In this document: positions 33,701 to 45,019 of the stretch, piece after piece | Layout of the letters: every line of letters starts with the position of its first letter | Position numbering within the stretch: the first letter of the stretch is position 1 | Assembly: GCF_000219625.1 (NCBI RefSeq) | Contig: NC_018218.1 | Location: 1,550,001-1,614,000, forward strand | Reading direction: 5' to 3' | From: Zymoseptoria tritici IPO323 | Taxonomy: Eukaryota > Ascomycota > Dothideomycetes > Mycosphaerellales > Mycosphaerellaceae | Length of the DNA: 64,000 nt | Position numbers and translations under genes: made by a program | The notes under the pieces: model-generated | Databases searched by the model: none | What the model saw: only the letters and a program-made list of their open reading frames with translations | What the model was told of the DNA's origin: nothing

Positions 33701-35961
33701 CCATTCCCAATTACCGGCCGGAGGAGGTCATTGCGAATCTTAAGCGGCGCATGGACGGCGATTCAAAAGAGTCAATGGTTCCCATGATGCCTTGGTTCCG
33801 CGGTTGGACCGGTGTGACAGAGCAACTCGCCGACGAACGCTACAAGTTCGGTGGAAAGATTCGCAAGAGCGGACCGAATGAGGTTGAAATCACCGAGCTT
33901 CCAGTGCGTTACTGGACTCAGGACTTCAAAGACAAGCTGGAAGAGATCCTGAAAGCAGAGAAAACTCCATCGTTCATCAAGGACTATACCGAGTACAACA
34001 CTCCGGAAGATGTGCACTTCATCATCAAGATGGAGGAGAAGAAGATGCAGGAGAACGAGGAGAAGCTTGAAGAGCTGTTCAAGCTCTCAAGAACGATGGC
34101 AACTTCCAATCTGGTGGCATTCGACCCGCAAGGTCGTATCCACAAGTACGCCACTCCACTGGACATCATGGAAGAGTTCTATCACGTCCGCCTTCGAATG
34201 TACCACAAGCGCAAGGCCTACATGCTCTCTGAGATGCAGCGCGAACTAGAGAAGCTGACGAATCAGGCGCGCTTCATCAAGATGATCATCGATGGCAAGC
34301 TCGTTGTCAGCAAGAAGAAGAAGTCGGTCCTTGTTACCGAACTTCAGAAGCTGAACTTCACGCGCTTTCCCAAAGTCACCGATGCGCGGAAGGAAGGCGA
34401 ATTCGAAGCTGTTGTGCAGGAGAATCACGAGGCAGACGATGATGAAGACACTGCTGCGGGTGCGAGCGACTACGACTACTTGCTCGGAATGGCCATCTGG
34501 TCGCTTACGCAAGAGCGCGTTGAGAAGCTCATGCGCCAGATTGGTGACAAGGAGGATGAGATCACAGTCCTGACCAGCAAGTCGGCGCAGGATTTGTGGA
34601 AGACTGATCTCGATGAGCTTCTTGCTGAGTGGCACACGCAGCTTGAAGAAGAGGTCGCGCGCGACAAGAAGGTCAAGTCCAAGACTCGCCGTCGCTCCGC
34701 CAAGCTTGGCGTTGGAGGGAAGGCTGGGAAGAAGCGCAAGGCTGATGACAGCGACAACTTCTCGGATGATGACTTCGGTCCCAAGAAGGCGAAGACCGCT
34801 CCCAAGGCCAAATCCAAGGCCGTCGAGGGCCTGCTCGGGATGGGGAAGCTCGAGTACAAGCCGGCCGGAGTGTACCCGATCGTCAACGGTGTCGAGCAGA
34901 AGCCAGTTGTGCCGCCTCCAGCTGATAAGCAATTGACATTGGACTCCTTCAAGCCAGCACCTGTGGTGAAAGAAAAGGCGGTTCCAGCGAAGAAGCCTTC
35001 GGTCGCCAAGAAGGTCGTTAAGAATGAAGACAGCGATGTCGACATGGACTCTGAGCCAGTGCCGACCAAGAAGCGCGGCCGGCAGACTCAGCGAGTTGTC
35101 GAGCTCGATGACGATGCGGATGAAGACGACGATGTCTTCTCCGCGGTCGCGAAGGAAGCAGCCACGAGACCGCCTGCGCGCGCTGGTCGAGCTGCTGCCC
35201 AGAAGAAGAAGACCTACACCATCGCCTCCGACGACGACGACGACGATTCATCCCTAGGCGGCAATGACATTCTAGACGACGTTTCTGCAATGGTCAAGGG
35301 CGTCGGTAGCGGCAGTAACGACGGACCGACTCGTCTCTTCCACCCTGCTTCGACGTCACGTCCGACTAGCAGCCATGGGCTCAAGAAGAGGTCTAGCAGA
35401 AAGGACTTGGGCGGCGATAGCATCTCCGAAGACGAGACTGACTGGGCTGGCTTGGCGCAGAACTCACCGCAAAAGGCCACCAACCGCACCATGCTGTCCG
35501 AAGACGAGGACACCATGGACATTGATGTGCCAAATCCGGTCTCGAAGCCAGCCCCTATCTCCAAGGCTGTTCCGAAGCCTAAGGCGGCTCCGAAGACCAA
35601 GGAGACTGCTCTCAAGCCTAAGAAAGCTCCTGCCGCCGCGCTCGCTGCTCCTGAATCCAAGCCACTCTCTCCAGCTGCGAAAGCGTATGCTGCGAAGAAG
35701 GCCATGGCTAGCGGCGTTCAGGCCAAGGCCGGTGCTTCGAAGCCAAAGAAGAAGCTGCCCGAGTCTGATGAGGACGAGGATGTCGATCAACTCGCCAACG
35801 ACATTCTGAGTGATGACGACGATGACACTCCTGTCAAGCCCACTGCTCGCCCCTCGAGACGTGCTGCGGCGGCGCCGAAGTCCAAGTATGTGGTTGACGA
35901 CGATGATGACGATGAGGAGGAAGATGAGACGGCGGATTTCGACGACGATGAGAGCGACTGA
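30765..35961 (+). CDS. TOP2: DNA topoisomerase II
   Basis: Exons are 30765-30815 (MDDSMDASSDFEPEVKP) and 30868-35961. The intron of 52 bp has donor GTAAGT and acceptor CTACAG, giving 1714 residues. The GHKL ATPase domain shows NNGRGIPIEMH and GGRNGYGAKLANIYST. The TOPRIM domain has LILTEGDSAALLAL and the metal-binding DQDHDGSHIKG. The DNA-cleavage domain has the catalytic tyrosine in SARYIYTRLSP (Tyr904 by this model, codon 33526-33528, after Arg903). The enzyme passes one DNA duplex through another using ATP, in replication and chromosome segregation. The N-terminus is about 100 residues longer than in yeast and rich in Lys, Ala and Pro. The C-terminal 450 residues are disordered, alternating Lys/Pro/Ala segments with acidic runs such as DDDDDDEEEDE, typical of a regulatory phospho-domain. 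Confidence 0.97.
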
Positions 35962-36318
35962 GCTACGATTACCGAAGGCCGTGGAGAGCTCTCGTCGCAG
36001 GTGAATTCGATGGCTTTCCAGGACGGGTTGGATCGGTTTTTTCAGAGCCAACCCTTCAAATTGTTTCGTATCTCGTCTATGGTGGTTTCGATAGCAGGGT
36101 AGAATCTGCGATGCATCTGTAAATGCATGCTTCCTTTTCATATGCTATGTTCTCGGGCCAGGCCCATGTCATTGTTCCGAGTGGCACATTCCAAGACACA
36201 GGGAGAGTCGCGTGTTGATCCCTTGGCTTGTTGTCAAAGACACGAATCAACCTTGGCAAGCATCTCCTCGGATATCTTATCGCAACTTCTATCAGGACAA
36301 AATGTACAACACTTCGTT
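35962..36318. other. intergenic region
   Basis: This 357-bp spacer holds the top2 3' flank and the promoter of the F-box-like gene. Nothing specific is seen. Confidence 0.4.
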
Positions 36319-38206
36319 ATGATCTCGCTGCGCTCCCTACCGGTGGAGCTTGTAAGTCAGGAGCAACACCTTCCTTCCAACAACACTCGCTGACCTTTAC
36401 GACGACAGATAGCGCGAATCGGGGACTTCACCGACCCTTTCTCCCATCTCAACCTCGCGTGTACCTGTCACTACGTTGCCGGTGCGCTCAAGGACTTATT
36501 CAAACGACACCGTACAGCGTACTCACAGGCGCCATGCTCGGATGTGCAACCATTGACGATTCCGCGGACTCTTCGCAGGGCTGTTGCAGACCCATTCTTT
36601 GCGTACCATCTACGCACTTTGCTGTACGTGTATTCGAATACATTGGCCATATAGCAAAGCACACTAATTTGACGTGACGGCAGCATCTGGTGCGCTAGAT
36701 CGCAATGGGCAGATTGGAAACCCGTTCGACTGTCCGCTCCATCGGATGCCTCTGAAGATATCTTCGTGCGAGGAGCAAATAGTGTCGCTTGGTCTTTCCT
36801 GCAAGAATGAGGTGAGTCCACAGTGAATGCGTAAGGTGGCAAAATAGCTGACGTTTGAGCAATAGCTCACCAGTCTCGCTTTCCATGGCGAAGAACCCGA
36901 AGATGTCGAAGATTTCATTCGTGAGGCCCAGGAGACTGTACCGAATCTACAGAGCCTGATGTTCTACAGCCTGCCGCAAAGCACAATCGACGTGAGCGGC
37001 CGCGGCTTCTATGCTCCAGAAGGAGCTTTCGGCTCGGCTAGTAACGAGTGGCGTGTGGTCACTGTGGTGGCAAGCGATATTGCACAGGAGCTCGACGAAA
37101 GACACCTCAAAGGAGAGAAAGTCATTCGCGAGCGCTTCACGGAGTATTTTTTTGCAGGCTGGCATGGCCATGAAGGGCTTCTGCCTGAATCGCTCGAGGT
37201 CCTGGTGTTGACTGGCAGCTTCCGAGAGCTTGGCAAGTTGCTGAACCAAGATCCAGATACCAGCATGGAAGAGATGATGGACTGGTTCGATGATGCTCTG
37301 GTCGCCACCATAAACGCTAGGACAAGGGACCAGTGGGCATGTGAAATCAAGTATAGCAAAGAATGCGACGAGGCTGGGAACTTATCGATGTCCGATGAGA
37401 ATCACGAGCCGCAAGAGGATGAACAGCCGCCAGGGGAAGTTGGGCAGTGGGGATTCTCGCCAGATTACGAGGCCGAGTTCGGGCCACAATACGTCTATCC
37501 TGCCCTCAAGGCCATCTTCATTGAGCCGTGGGATGGAATGTTGGATGATCTCAGATCGTCATCGAGGCTCTGGCTGCAGAAATCGATAAAATCAGGGATC
37601 GAGCGAGGAGTGGACATCCGCACACGAACGAATGTCAACAAGCCCCTACACCAGGACCTCCAATTTCATGTGGGTCCCGATCGATTCGACATGCGGCCAG
37701 ACGTCTCACCTCCCGAAAACCAAGAGTTCGATCCCATTTTGGGAAGATGGGTCGATCGAGGGTGTCAAAATTGTGGAAATTGCAACGAATGCTTCGCGCT
37801 CTTTCCGGGGGAGTTGTGGTCGCAGGCTTACAAGGCTCCACAGCATCAACTCCAGATAGAGTCGAGCGAACATGATGCGCCCGAGGAGAGCACGCCAAAG
37901 GACGAAGCTCTATCCAGAAGGTACGACCCGCGCACCGAGATCTGGACCAAAATCTGGAAGGTACGCCCAGGCCTCCAGGGAGACGAAGGCCCGATTTCGC
38001 CTACCAAACTCAACGATGAGCAGTGGATGGAAGCCAACAAAGATAATCTGAACACGCATGCGGACAGTGGACACCGCGTTCGAAAAGTGGATGAGTACGC
38101 CTGTAACCGCAGGTGCGCTGCAGTCGAGATTCTGGGGTTCCCTGATGTCCGTGAGTATCCTCCGATTGGATTTCCGGAGACTGCAAGACAGGGGCGTCAA
38201 GCATGA
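36319..38206 (+). CDS. F-box-like protein, frame inconsistent in exon 3
   Basis: Exon 1 (36319-36351, MISLRSLPVEL) and exon 2 (36409-36623, continuing IARIGDFTDPFSHLNLACTC) together read as an F-box-type opening. The intron is 57 bp with GTAAGT and ACAG. Exon 3 would be 36684-36811 and the last long exon starts at 36866 (LTSLAFHGEEPEDVEDF) and is open to 38206. Exon 2 joins exon 3 in a good frame (TLLIWCARSQWADWKPV), but exon 3 must leave in a different frame to reach exon 4. Its first frame hits TGA at 36808-36810, while a second open frame (VSLGLSCKNE) fits exon 4. A Cys cluster CQNCGNCNEC lies late in the protein. It is likely a leucine-rich F-box substrate receptor or a degrading copy. 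The 3' end may include one more intron at 38148. Confidence 0.5.
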
Positions 38207-38654
38207 AGTCTTCTCAGCGGCGATGTGGCTGCATTTTGTCGTAATACTTGAGCGGCATGGTGACTGACTGGCTATTCGGTCAAGTCTCAGCCGGAAGCTT
38301 TCAGTTGCAGATTAACAGAAGGCGTATTGTGCCAAGGTAGTAGTGATGATTCAAGTTGGAGTGAAGCTCGACAGTTGGAACCTGAACGGCGGGGGGGCGG
38401 CAGATCTCGCTTAGTCATGCATTGCCTTCTCCGAGCTGGAGAACCGACCCCACCAACGATGAATGCGGGGCACCGTGAATAATCGACGTGGAGAGATAGG
38501 CCAGTCGGTGTCGGTAAATCGCTCGCCACCGATCTTACGCCCTTTCATACCTTACGTCCGTTGTTCGCAGAAATTCTGCCTTTTACTTTATCCTCGCCTC
38601 CTCCAAAGCAAACAACATCCCTGCACCGGCAACAACCTCTACAGTCACAACATC
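38207..38654. other. intergenic region
   Basis: About 450 bp upstream of the aldolase-like gene, with a short G run at about 38390. No gene is seen. Confidence 0.4.
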
Positions 38655-39658
38655 ATGGCTCCACACGCAGAAGAGATCAAGGGCGAGGCCTCCAACGGCC
38701 AGACTGTTCCCGTCAACGATGGCACGGCACCTCTGGAACCCGGTGTCAAGAAGGAGTTCGCCAAGGGCAAGATGGTGGATTTCCCAAGGTAAGAACTTCT
38801 CACGCAAGCCTCCCCCAAAACGACCGCTCACAATCCCACCAGACCACCAAAGTTCGACGACAAATACAAGGAGCGCGACTACCTCAAGGGCCGCCTCGCA
38901 GCCGCCTTCCGCATCTTCGGCAAGTACGGCTTCGACGAGGGTGTGGCCGGCCACATCACTCTCCGCGACCCCGTCGACCCGGACTGCTTCTGGGTGAACC
39001 CTTTCGGCGTGGCCTTTTCGCTCATCAACAAGTCCGATCTGATCCTCGTCAACCACGCAGGCAAGGTCATCGATGGCGGCGAATGCCGTCTGCTCAACAC
39101 CGCCGCGTACATGATCCACGCTGCTGTCCACGCCGCTCGTCCGGATGTCAACTGCGCAGCGCACAGCCATTCGATGTATGGCCGGACATGGTGCTCGTTG
39201 GGACGCAAGATCGATACGCTCACCCAGGATGCGTGTGCGTTCCACAATGACCATGTGGTTTATGACAGCTTCAATGGTATCGTGCTTGCTGAGAAGGAAG
39301 GCAAGGACATTGCTGCCTGTTTGGGCAACAAGAAGGCTGCGTTGCTGCAAAACCACGGTCTGCTTACTGTCGGCCAAACCATTGAGGAGGTGAGTACTCC
39401 AAAAGTGATATGCAGTGAGTGCATGCTAACACATCTCGGCAGACAATCTTCTGGTTCGTGTCCCTTGAGAAGTGCTGCCAGTCGCAACTCATGGCTGAGG
39501 CGGCTGCCGCGTCGCGAGGCGAGAAGCCCATCGTTGTCGGTGAGGAGGAGGCGGCGTACACTTACAAGTCTGTCGGCACCGGACGTGCAGGCTGGTTCAG
39601 CGCCAAGCCGATGTTCGATGTGATTCACAAGGAGACCAACGGAGACTACTTGCAGTAG
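38655..39658 (+). CDS. class II aldolase/adducin-domain protein
   Basis: Exons are 38655-38788, 38843-39389 and 39443-39658. Introns of 54 and 53 bp have donors GTAAGA and GTGAGT with matching phases, giving 298 residues. The adducin-type domain spans most of the protein. Motifs include GFDEGVAGHITLRDP, the zinc-ligand run CAAHSHSMYGRTW, a later ALLQNHGLLTVGQ, and the helical end IFWFVSLEKCCQSQLMAEAA. Bacterial relatives are fuculose- or ribulose-phosphate aldolases; fungal members are mostly uncharacterised, and the actual reaction cannot be told here. There is no targeting peptide, so it is probably cytosolic. The start is the first ATG after a pyrimidine-rich leader. Confidence 0.88.
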
Positions 39659-40759
39659 ACGGGAGGCTGAGATGCTAGGTATTGCAAGTGTCCAGAACCA
39701 GACTGCAGTTGTATGTATGACATTACGAGTTTTGCATTGATCCTCAGCTACTGGCTTATTTTTTGGTTTTGACTGCGTCTGGCCACAGATCCATCTCTTG
39801 CCTTGCCATGTCGTTCACAGCACTCCGCATGAACTCGGACATATTTTCAGTCCCATACATCTGCTCTCGGTCCTTCCGACAAAAATCCGGCCAGTCTCCG
39901 AACAGTGCGCAAGGTGCATGTTGACAAGCTCTTCCCAGTCTCAACGAGTCGCGAATGCATCTGCGGGGCTGGGACGAAGCCAGGATCGAGGAAGTGGCGC
40001 AAGTGCTCAGTGGATACGCAGCAGGCGTTGAAAATAGCAATTAAAAGTGCACGCAGAAGATGCGCAAGGCATGAAGTCGGGCGCGGCGGTGAGGAGTCAG
40101 ACAGCGTGGCCGTGCCAGCGAGATCGAGCGTCACAACAACCTGAACATCCCATCGTGAACCGTGGGTCCGTGGGGGCCGCGGAGCAAGGTCCTCGAATCG
40201 GAGCGCGACGGAGCTTTGACCATGTAGCGTGGACCGTGGCTATCACATGCAACTTGGCGTGTCCCAACCCAAAAAGCGCGAACACGTGCGAGCAACTGAG
40301 CGTGGTAGTGTGATCACTTTCCTGATTCAGAGAAAGAGATCGAAGTCCAGCATGCGCTTATACGAGAGTGATACAGTGATCCCGGCCGACTACCCTAGGC
40401 AAGGTAGACACGGCATTGTTGTGGATGATGATTCTTGGGGGATGATGATAGCAAATGACGCAAAGATGCCAACGCTGCCGCCAAATTCAAGGTTCCAGGG
40501 CAAAGTTACGCGCGCCTTTGTCCGCCGACCAGAAATTGTTGTCCCTCAATCATCCAAGAAAACTTCCGCAAACAAAATCAACTTCTTGCTTCTCCCTCCC
40601 GTCCTCACCACATCATCCTCCTCACAAACCAGACCACCACTCCTCAATTCCGACCATTTCATCGTTTGTCGTGATCCCTGCTTCGATCGCACCTCAGCAA
40701 GCAGGAAAATCCCAGCCAAGCTCCGACCTGTCCCAAGCTCTCCTTATCTCGTCAGCACA
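39659..40759. other. intergenic region with a possible small minus-strand gene
   Basis: A minus-strand open frame ending at 39756 encodes a Cys-containing, protein-like segment (CALFGDWPDFCRKDREQMYG, then TENMSEFMRSAVNDMARQ). It has no ATG in its own frame, so it would need an upstream exon, perhaps in the overlapping frame up to 40134. I could not identify it. The remainder, 40135-40759, is probably the reticulon promoter. Confidence 0.25.
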
Positions 40760-40927
40760 ATGGCCGACACTACCACCACTCCCCAGAACACTTCGCCCGC
40801 GCAGCAGCAGTACCCGGATCTGAACCCATACTCGTCCTCCAACGGTGCCTCCTCCACGACCTCCGCGACTTCGCCCTCCACCACCGAGCAGACGAAGCAG
40901 CAGGCCAACAACATCTTGAGCAGTAAG
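40760..40927 (+). CDS. possible alternative first exon of the reticulon gene
   Basis: An ATG at 40760 opens 56 codons (MADTTTTPQNTSPAQQQYPD, Ser/Thr/Gln-rich) ending at a perfect donor GTAAGAAC (40928). An acceptor CTTAG at 41231-41235 would join it in phase to 33 bp of open sequence running into the reticulon ATG at 41269. The result would be a 67-residue N-terminal extension without a stop. The intron would be 308 bp, long for this window. It might instead be an upstream open frame or a 5' leader exon. Confidence 0.4.
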
Positions 40928-41268
40928 GTAAGAACATCCGCCAGGCACCTACAAAACACACATACCCCCACCGTCACTTCCCAAGTGATGGAGCTCGACT
41001 GCCTGCCTGAGTCCTACCCGCTTCGTGCATACGCAAGCCGTGCGGAAGTAGCAAGCTGTTCACGCGCAGTGTCCACGTTGCTGCTCTTTCCGCGCAAGCA
41101 GTAGATATATCATGGCAGTGCTGCTTCATTATTCACCTCGACATCGTCCAACTTCCACACCACAACATCCTTGACATCGACTTTCACTTCACCATCAATT
41201 TCACCCGCAACATCGGCTGACACACCAAACCTTAGCATTATCCAACAACCACCTCCAGCACCGCCACC

Positions 41269-42491
41269 ATGTCGGGCAGCTCCTCCTTCCCCGATCCTAA
41301 CAAAGTCCTCGCAGACGCCTCGCAGACCGTGCAGCAGACAATGGCGAACATCAAGAACTCGGAGACGGTCCAGTCCGTCGCCAACGGTCCTCTCGCCGAC
41401 AAGGCTCGTGTCGAGGCCGATGCTACCAAGAACGAGTTCAGCAACCTCGCCGCTTCCCGCCAGACTCCTCAGACGCAGACCGCCAACGGCCAGGAACTCA
41501 CCCACTATCACTCGTTCTTCTACAACCTCCTCTCGTGGGAGAACCCGCGAGCCACCGCCATCAGCTACGCGAGCATCGTCTTCTTCGTCTTCGCAGCCCG
41601 CTACATTCCTCTCACCCGATATGCCATGAAGGCGCTCTACACTGTTCTGGGTATCACCGCAGCGGCAGAGCTCGCTGGCAGAGCTGCTTTGGGCGAGGGA
41701 CTCTCCAGCAAGATGAGGCCGAGAAAATACTACACCATCCCACACGAGACCTTGGAGAGCGTTCTCGCCGATGCTGAGGAGCTCATCAACTTCTTCGTCA
41801 TTGAGTTCCAGCGCGTCATCTTCGCCGAGAACATCTATGCTACCATTGGTGTAAGTTGACAGTGTACCCTCCTCGACTTGGATCGAATTCCACTGACACG
41901 CTGTTCCAGGCCTTCCTCTCCGCTTTCCTGACCTACTTCCTCGTCAAGGTCATGCCCAAGTGGGGATTGTTCTTGTTCTTCACCACTGTCGTCTACTTCG
42001 CTCCTCTCGCCTACATCAGCAACAAGGAGTTCATCGACGAACACCTCAGCAATGCCCAGAACATCGTCTCCGAGCAAGCCAACCAGGTTCGCGACATCGC
42101 TGCCAAGCAGACCAACAGCGCCTTGGAGGCCAGCAAGAGCGCAATCAGCCAGTACAGTGCCCAAGCACAAGAGATGATTGGGCAAACCAAGAAGGCTGCG
42201 GTTGAGAAGAACATCGTCTCCCCTCAGACCGCTGAGAAGGTCACACCGGCCGCGGCGACCCCGGAGAAGGCAGTCAACAACACCGACTTCCCTTCGGCGC
42301 CCAAAGACGAGCCGGCGATTCTTGACTCTACTCACGTCGAGCCGATCAAGCCTGAGGCCGAGTTCGAGCCGATCAAGCCTGAGACCGAGTTCGAGCCGAT
42401 CAAGCCTGAGACCGAGTCCGAGCCGATCAAGCCTGAGACCGAGTTCGAGCCGATCAAGCCTGAGACCGAGTCCGAGCCTCTTCTTGCATAG
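41269..42491 (+). CDS. RTN1: reticulon-like ER membrane protein
   Basis: Exons are 41269-41850 and 41910-42491. The 59-bp intron (donor GTAAGT, acceptor TTCCAG) gives 387 residues. The reticulon homology domain starts around residue 80 (FFYNLLSWENPRATAISYAS). Two long hydrophobic hairpins follow: AISYASIVFFVFAARYIPLT plus the next helix, and AFLSAFLTYFLVKVMPKWGL running to VVYFAPLAYI. They are separated by a hydrophilic loop containing RPRKYYTIPHETLE. Reticulons bend ER membrane and maintain tubules and the cortical network. The C-terminal tail has helical Gln/Ala sequence and then five 9-residue repeats (EPIKPETEF type). The ATG has a good context (CCACC). A longer N-terminal isoform is possible. 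Confidence 0.92.
42339..42480 (+). repeat. 27-bp coding tandem repeats in the reticulon tail
   Basis: Five copies of a 27-bp unit encode EPIKPE(T/A)E(F/S). They are nearly identical at the DNA level, with F/S alternation in the last residue, and sit at the extreme C-terminus. Confidence 0.85.
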
Positions 42492-42965
42492 ATTGTCCTG
42501 TGTTCGGAACGATTGCGACAACCTGTGCACTGCGCACATCCTAAGCCCTACTTCCTGAAGTGGATATTCGATTGTCTATATGGTCAGAGAGGGGGAAAAC
42601 CATGATGACAGTCGGACAGAAACAGACCGCAGACACTTGATCTGACGACTGGTGTTGTTTTCCGGAAGCGCGTGTGCATTTGCAAAGGAAACAAAGCTGT
42701 ACCATTACCTACTTTTTTCAGCGTTGGGTCATGAATTTGAGCGAGCAAGCGAGCGGTTATGACCAAGACCTAAAAGTATTGTAGTATGAACGATGTGGTG
42801 TCTAAAGTAATGTAAAGACTCTGTTCCGATCACGATTCCTCCGAGTCTGAATAGCCCTGAAGTCGATGAACAATAATGGTGGCGTTGTTCGTCTCCACAC
42901 GGAGAATGAAGTTCTCTCCCGCAAGCAATCTTCACAGCTCGCGCTGTATCAACAACCCTCCTTAT
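42492..42965. other. convergent 3' flanks
   Basis: This 474-bp space lies between the stop codons of the reticulon gene and the MFS gene. It should hold both terminators; no gene is seen. Confidence 0.4.
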
Positions 42966-45019
42966 CTACAACCGATGAACGCTGCTGTGCTTCGACCACC
43001 TCCGACAGTGCTTCCCGAAGAAGTAAAACGCGACGCCGAACAAGCACCACAAAGTCGTCAAGCTCATGTTCGTCATGATGGGCGGCACGTATCCGGACTT
43101 GACGATCCACGGCGTGAGGAACTTGGAGAAACCGTAGCCCCACAGGTTTTTGTTGACCGTGATTGAGACTGTGCACGCGTGATAGTCAGTAAGTGTGTTA
43201 AAAAAGGTGGGAGGTGGAGTCGTGACGCACCCATCAAGCTGCCCGATACGGGTTTGTACGAGTCGACGGCGTAGGTCGTCGCCATGGCGGGTAAGGCGGC
43301 GACTTGGATGCCCGCGCAGGCATAGCCGATCACGACGATGATGGCCCAGTGCCATTTGTTCTCGTAGCCGTAGGCGACGACGAAGTTGCCGAGGATCATG
43401 ATGGCGACGTAGGGGACTGAGGAGGAGAAAGAAGTTGTTAGTAGTTGTGACGGGGTCTGAGATCGGGCGGGAGTAGGACTCACTCATGGATGGGAGACGC
43501 ATCTCGGGCTCGCGGATGCCGCGGTTCTTCCTCGTTGCTCGGGCGCTGACCCAGTCGCTGAGGGGACCGGCGGTGCCCAGGCCGATGAAGGCGCCGATGA
43601 GGATGGCGAAGTTCATGAAGCCGATTCTCTCAGAGTTGAAGTTGTAGGGCGGAGCGGCGAAGTTCTGGGAGCCATGTTAGCCCTGTCGTCAGTAGAGTCC
43701 TTGCTAATATCTTACTTGACTCTGGGTGAGATTGATGGTCAGGAAGCAGGAGCAAGACCACGACACCACGAAGGAGGAGAACTCGACGATGGGGAAGGCG
43801 AATAGCTTCCAGGGAACCCAAAAGTCGAGAAAGACAGCTCTCAGTGGGTTGGGACTTGGAGCGTAGATTCCCCACTGGCCCCAGCTGGGTGACCCTTTCC
43901 CAAGCCACGGATCCCGATCGGCGGTCAACTGATGGCTGAGCGCATTGCCTGAATGAGGTCCCTTTGCATCGGCGTCGTTCTTTGCGACATTAGCCGCTGT
44001 GGTGTCCGGCTTCTCCAGTATACTCCCGGAGTCTCCTTCCACGTTCTCTTGAGAGGAGGTCGAATCGATGATCTCGTTGGGATGCGGGCGGTGATATTTG
44101 GTTTCGGGAAACATGAAGACGACCATGAGGATGGAGAGTCCGACGACACCGGTGTTGAGCCACCAGAAGCTACGCCAGCCGATGTGTAGACTCATGGATC
44201 CGCTGATGATCTGCAATAATGTTAGTTCCGCCCCTCTCTCGTTGCCTGATCGGAATCGTACCGGTCCAACCATCAAGCTACCCATGTAGGCCACCCAGTA
44301 GACTGTGTTCCAGAACCCACGATCATGCAGGAAGAATATGTCCGCAATCACAGCTGGTTGGATCGTCTCGGAAGGCCCAGCTCCGATGCCATTGAGGATG
44401 GTCGCTCCCATGAAGCTGGAGTATGTTGTTGCTTTGGCTCGCCATATCGAAGATGCGAAGCAAATGAGTTGGCTGAAGATGAGCACTGGTCTTCGCCCGC
44501 AGGATGTACTGATGGGTACCCTGAGTTGTACGGTCAGCTTTCCGTTTCATGAGAGGCCGACTTGCAAATCTTACCAGATAAAGTTGCTGAAGCCCAGAAC
44601 GAGAATGACCACACCGGTGAAGTCGATGACCTGCAGGCGTGAGATCAGCAAGAGGCTCTCGTTCGTCGCAGGACTGAACAATTGACCTCCTCCAGACTCG
44701 CGTTGAAGTCTTTCATGTAGTACGGAAACATGGGTGCCAACGCGAGTGGGCCAAAGCCTTGGGTGAACGACACCATGGTAGATGCGATGATACACATGGT
44801 CTTCCACTTCAGACTCCAGTTCAATGGATCGTGCTTATCATCGGATGGCTGTGGTACCAGCACTTGAGAGCCGCCTTTGACGAAGTGATGAGACCCGACA
44901 TCAGTCATGACTTCAGTTCCCGGGACGATGTCGACATGGAGCTCGGTTTCGAGCTCATGGAGCACCTGTACAGGCAAAGTCAGCTCACGGCCTCCGGCGA
45001 CGGCATGCGCCTCTTTCAT
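42966..45019 (-). CDS. MFS transporter, drug:H+ antiporter-like
   Basis: Seven exons: 44687-45019, 44575-44630, 44262-44520, 43716-44210, 43484-43664, 43231-43416 and 42966-43168. The phases agree and total 570 residues. Introns are 50-67 bp. The first has the unusual donor GTCAAT; the others are GTAAG, GTACG, GTGAG or GTGCG type. The N-terminal cytosolic part ends in QPSDDKHDPLNWSLKWKT, the DPLNW motif of fungal MFS drug/polyamine-type carriers. Twelve or so helices follow, with SCGRRPVLIFSQLICFASSI (motif A-like), GIGAGPSETIQPAVIADIFF and RGFWNTVYWVAYMGSLMVGP. A charged loop of about 75 residues sits in the middle. The closest class from memory is the HOL1/DHA1-like group. The substrate is unknown. 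Confidence 0.9.
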
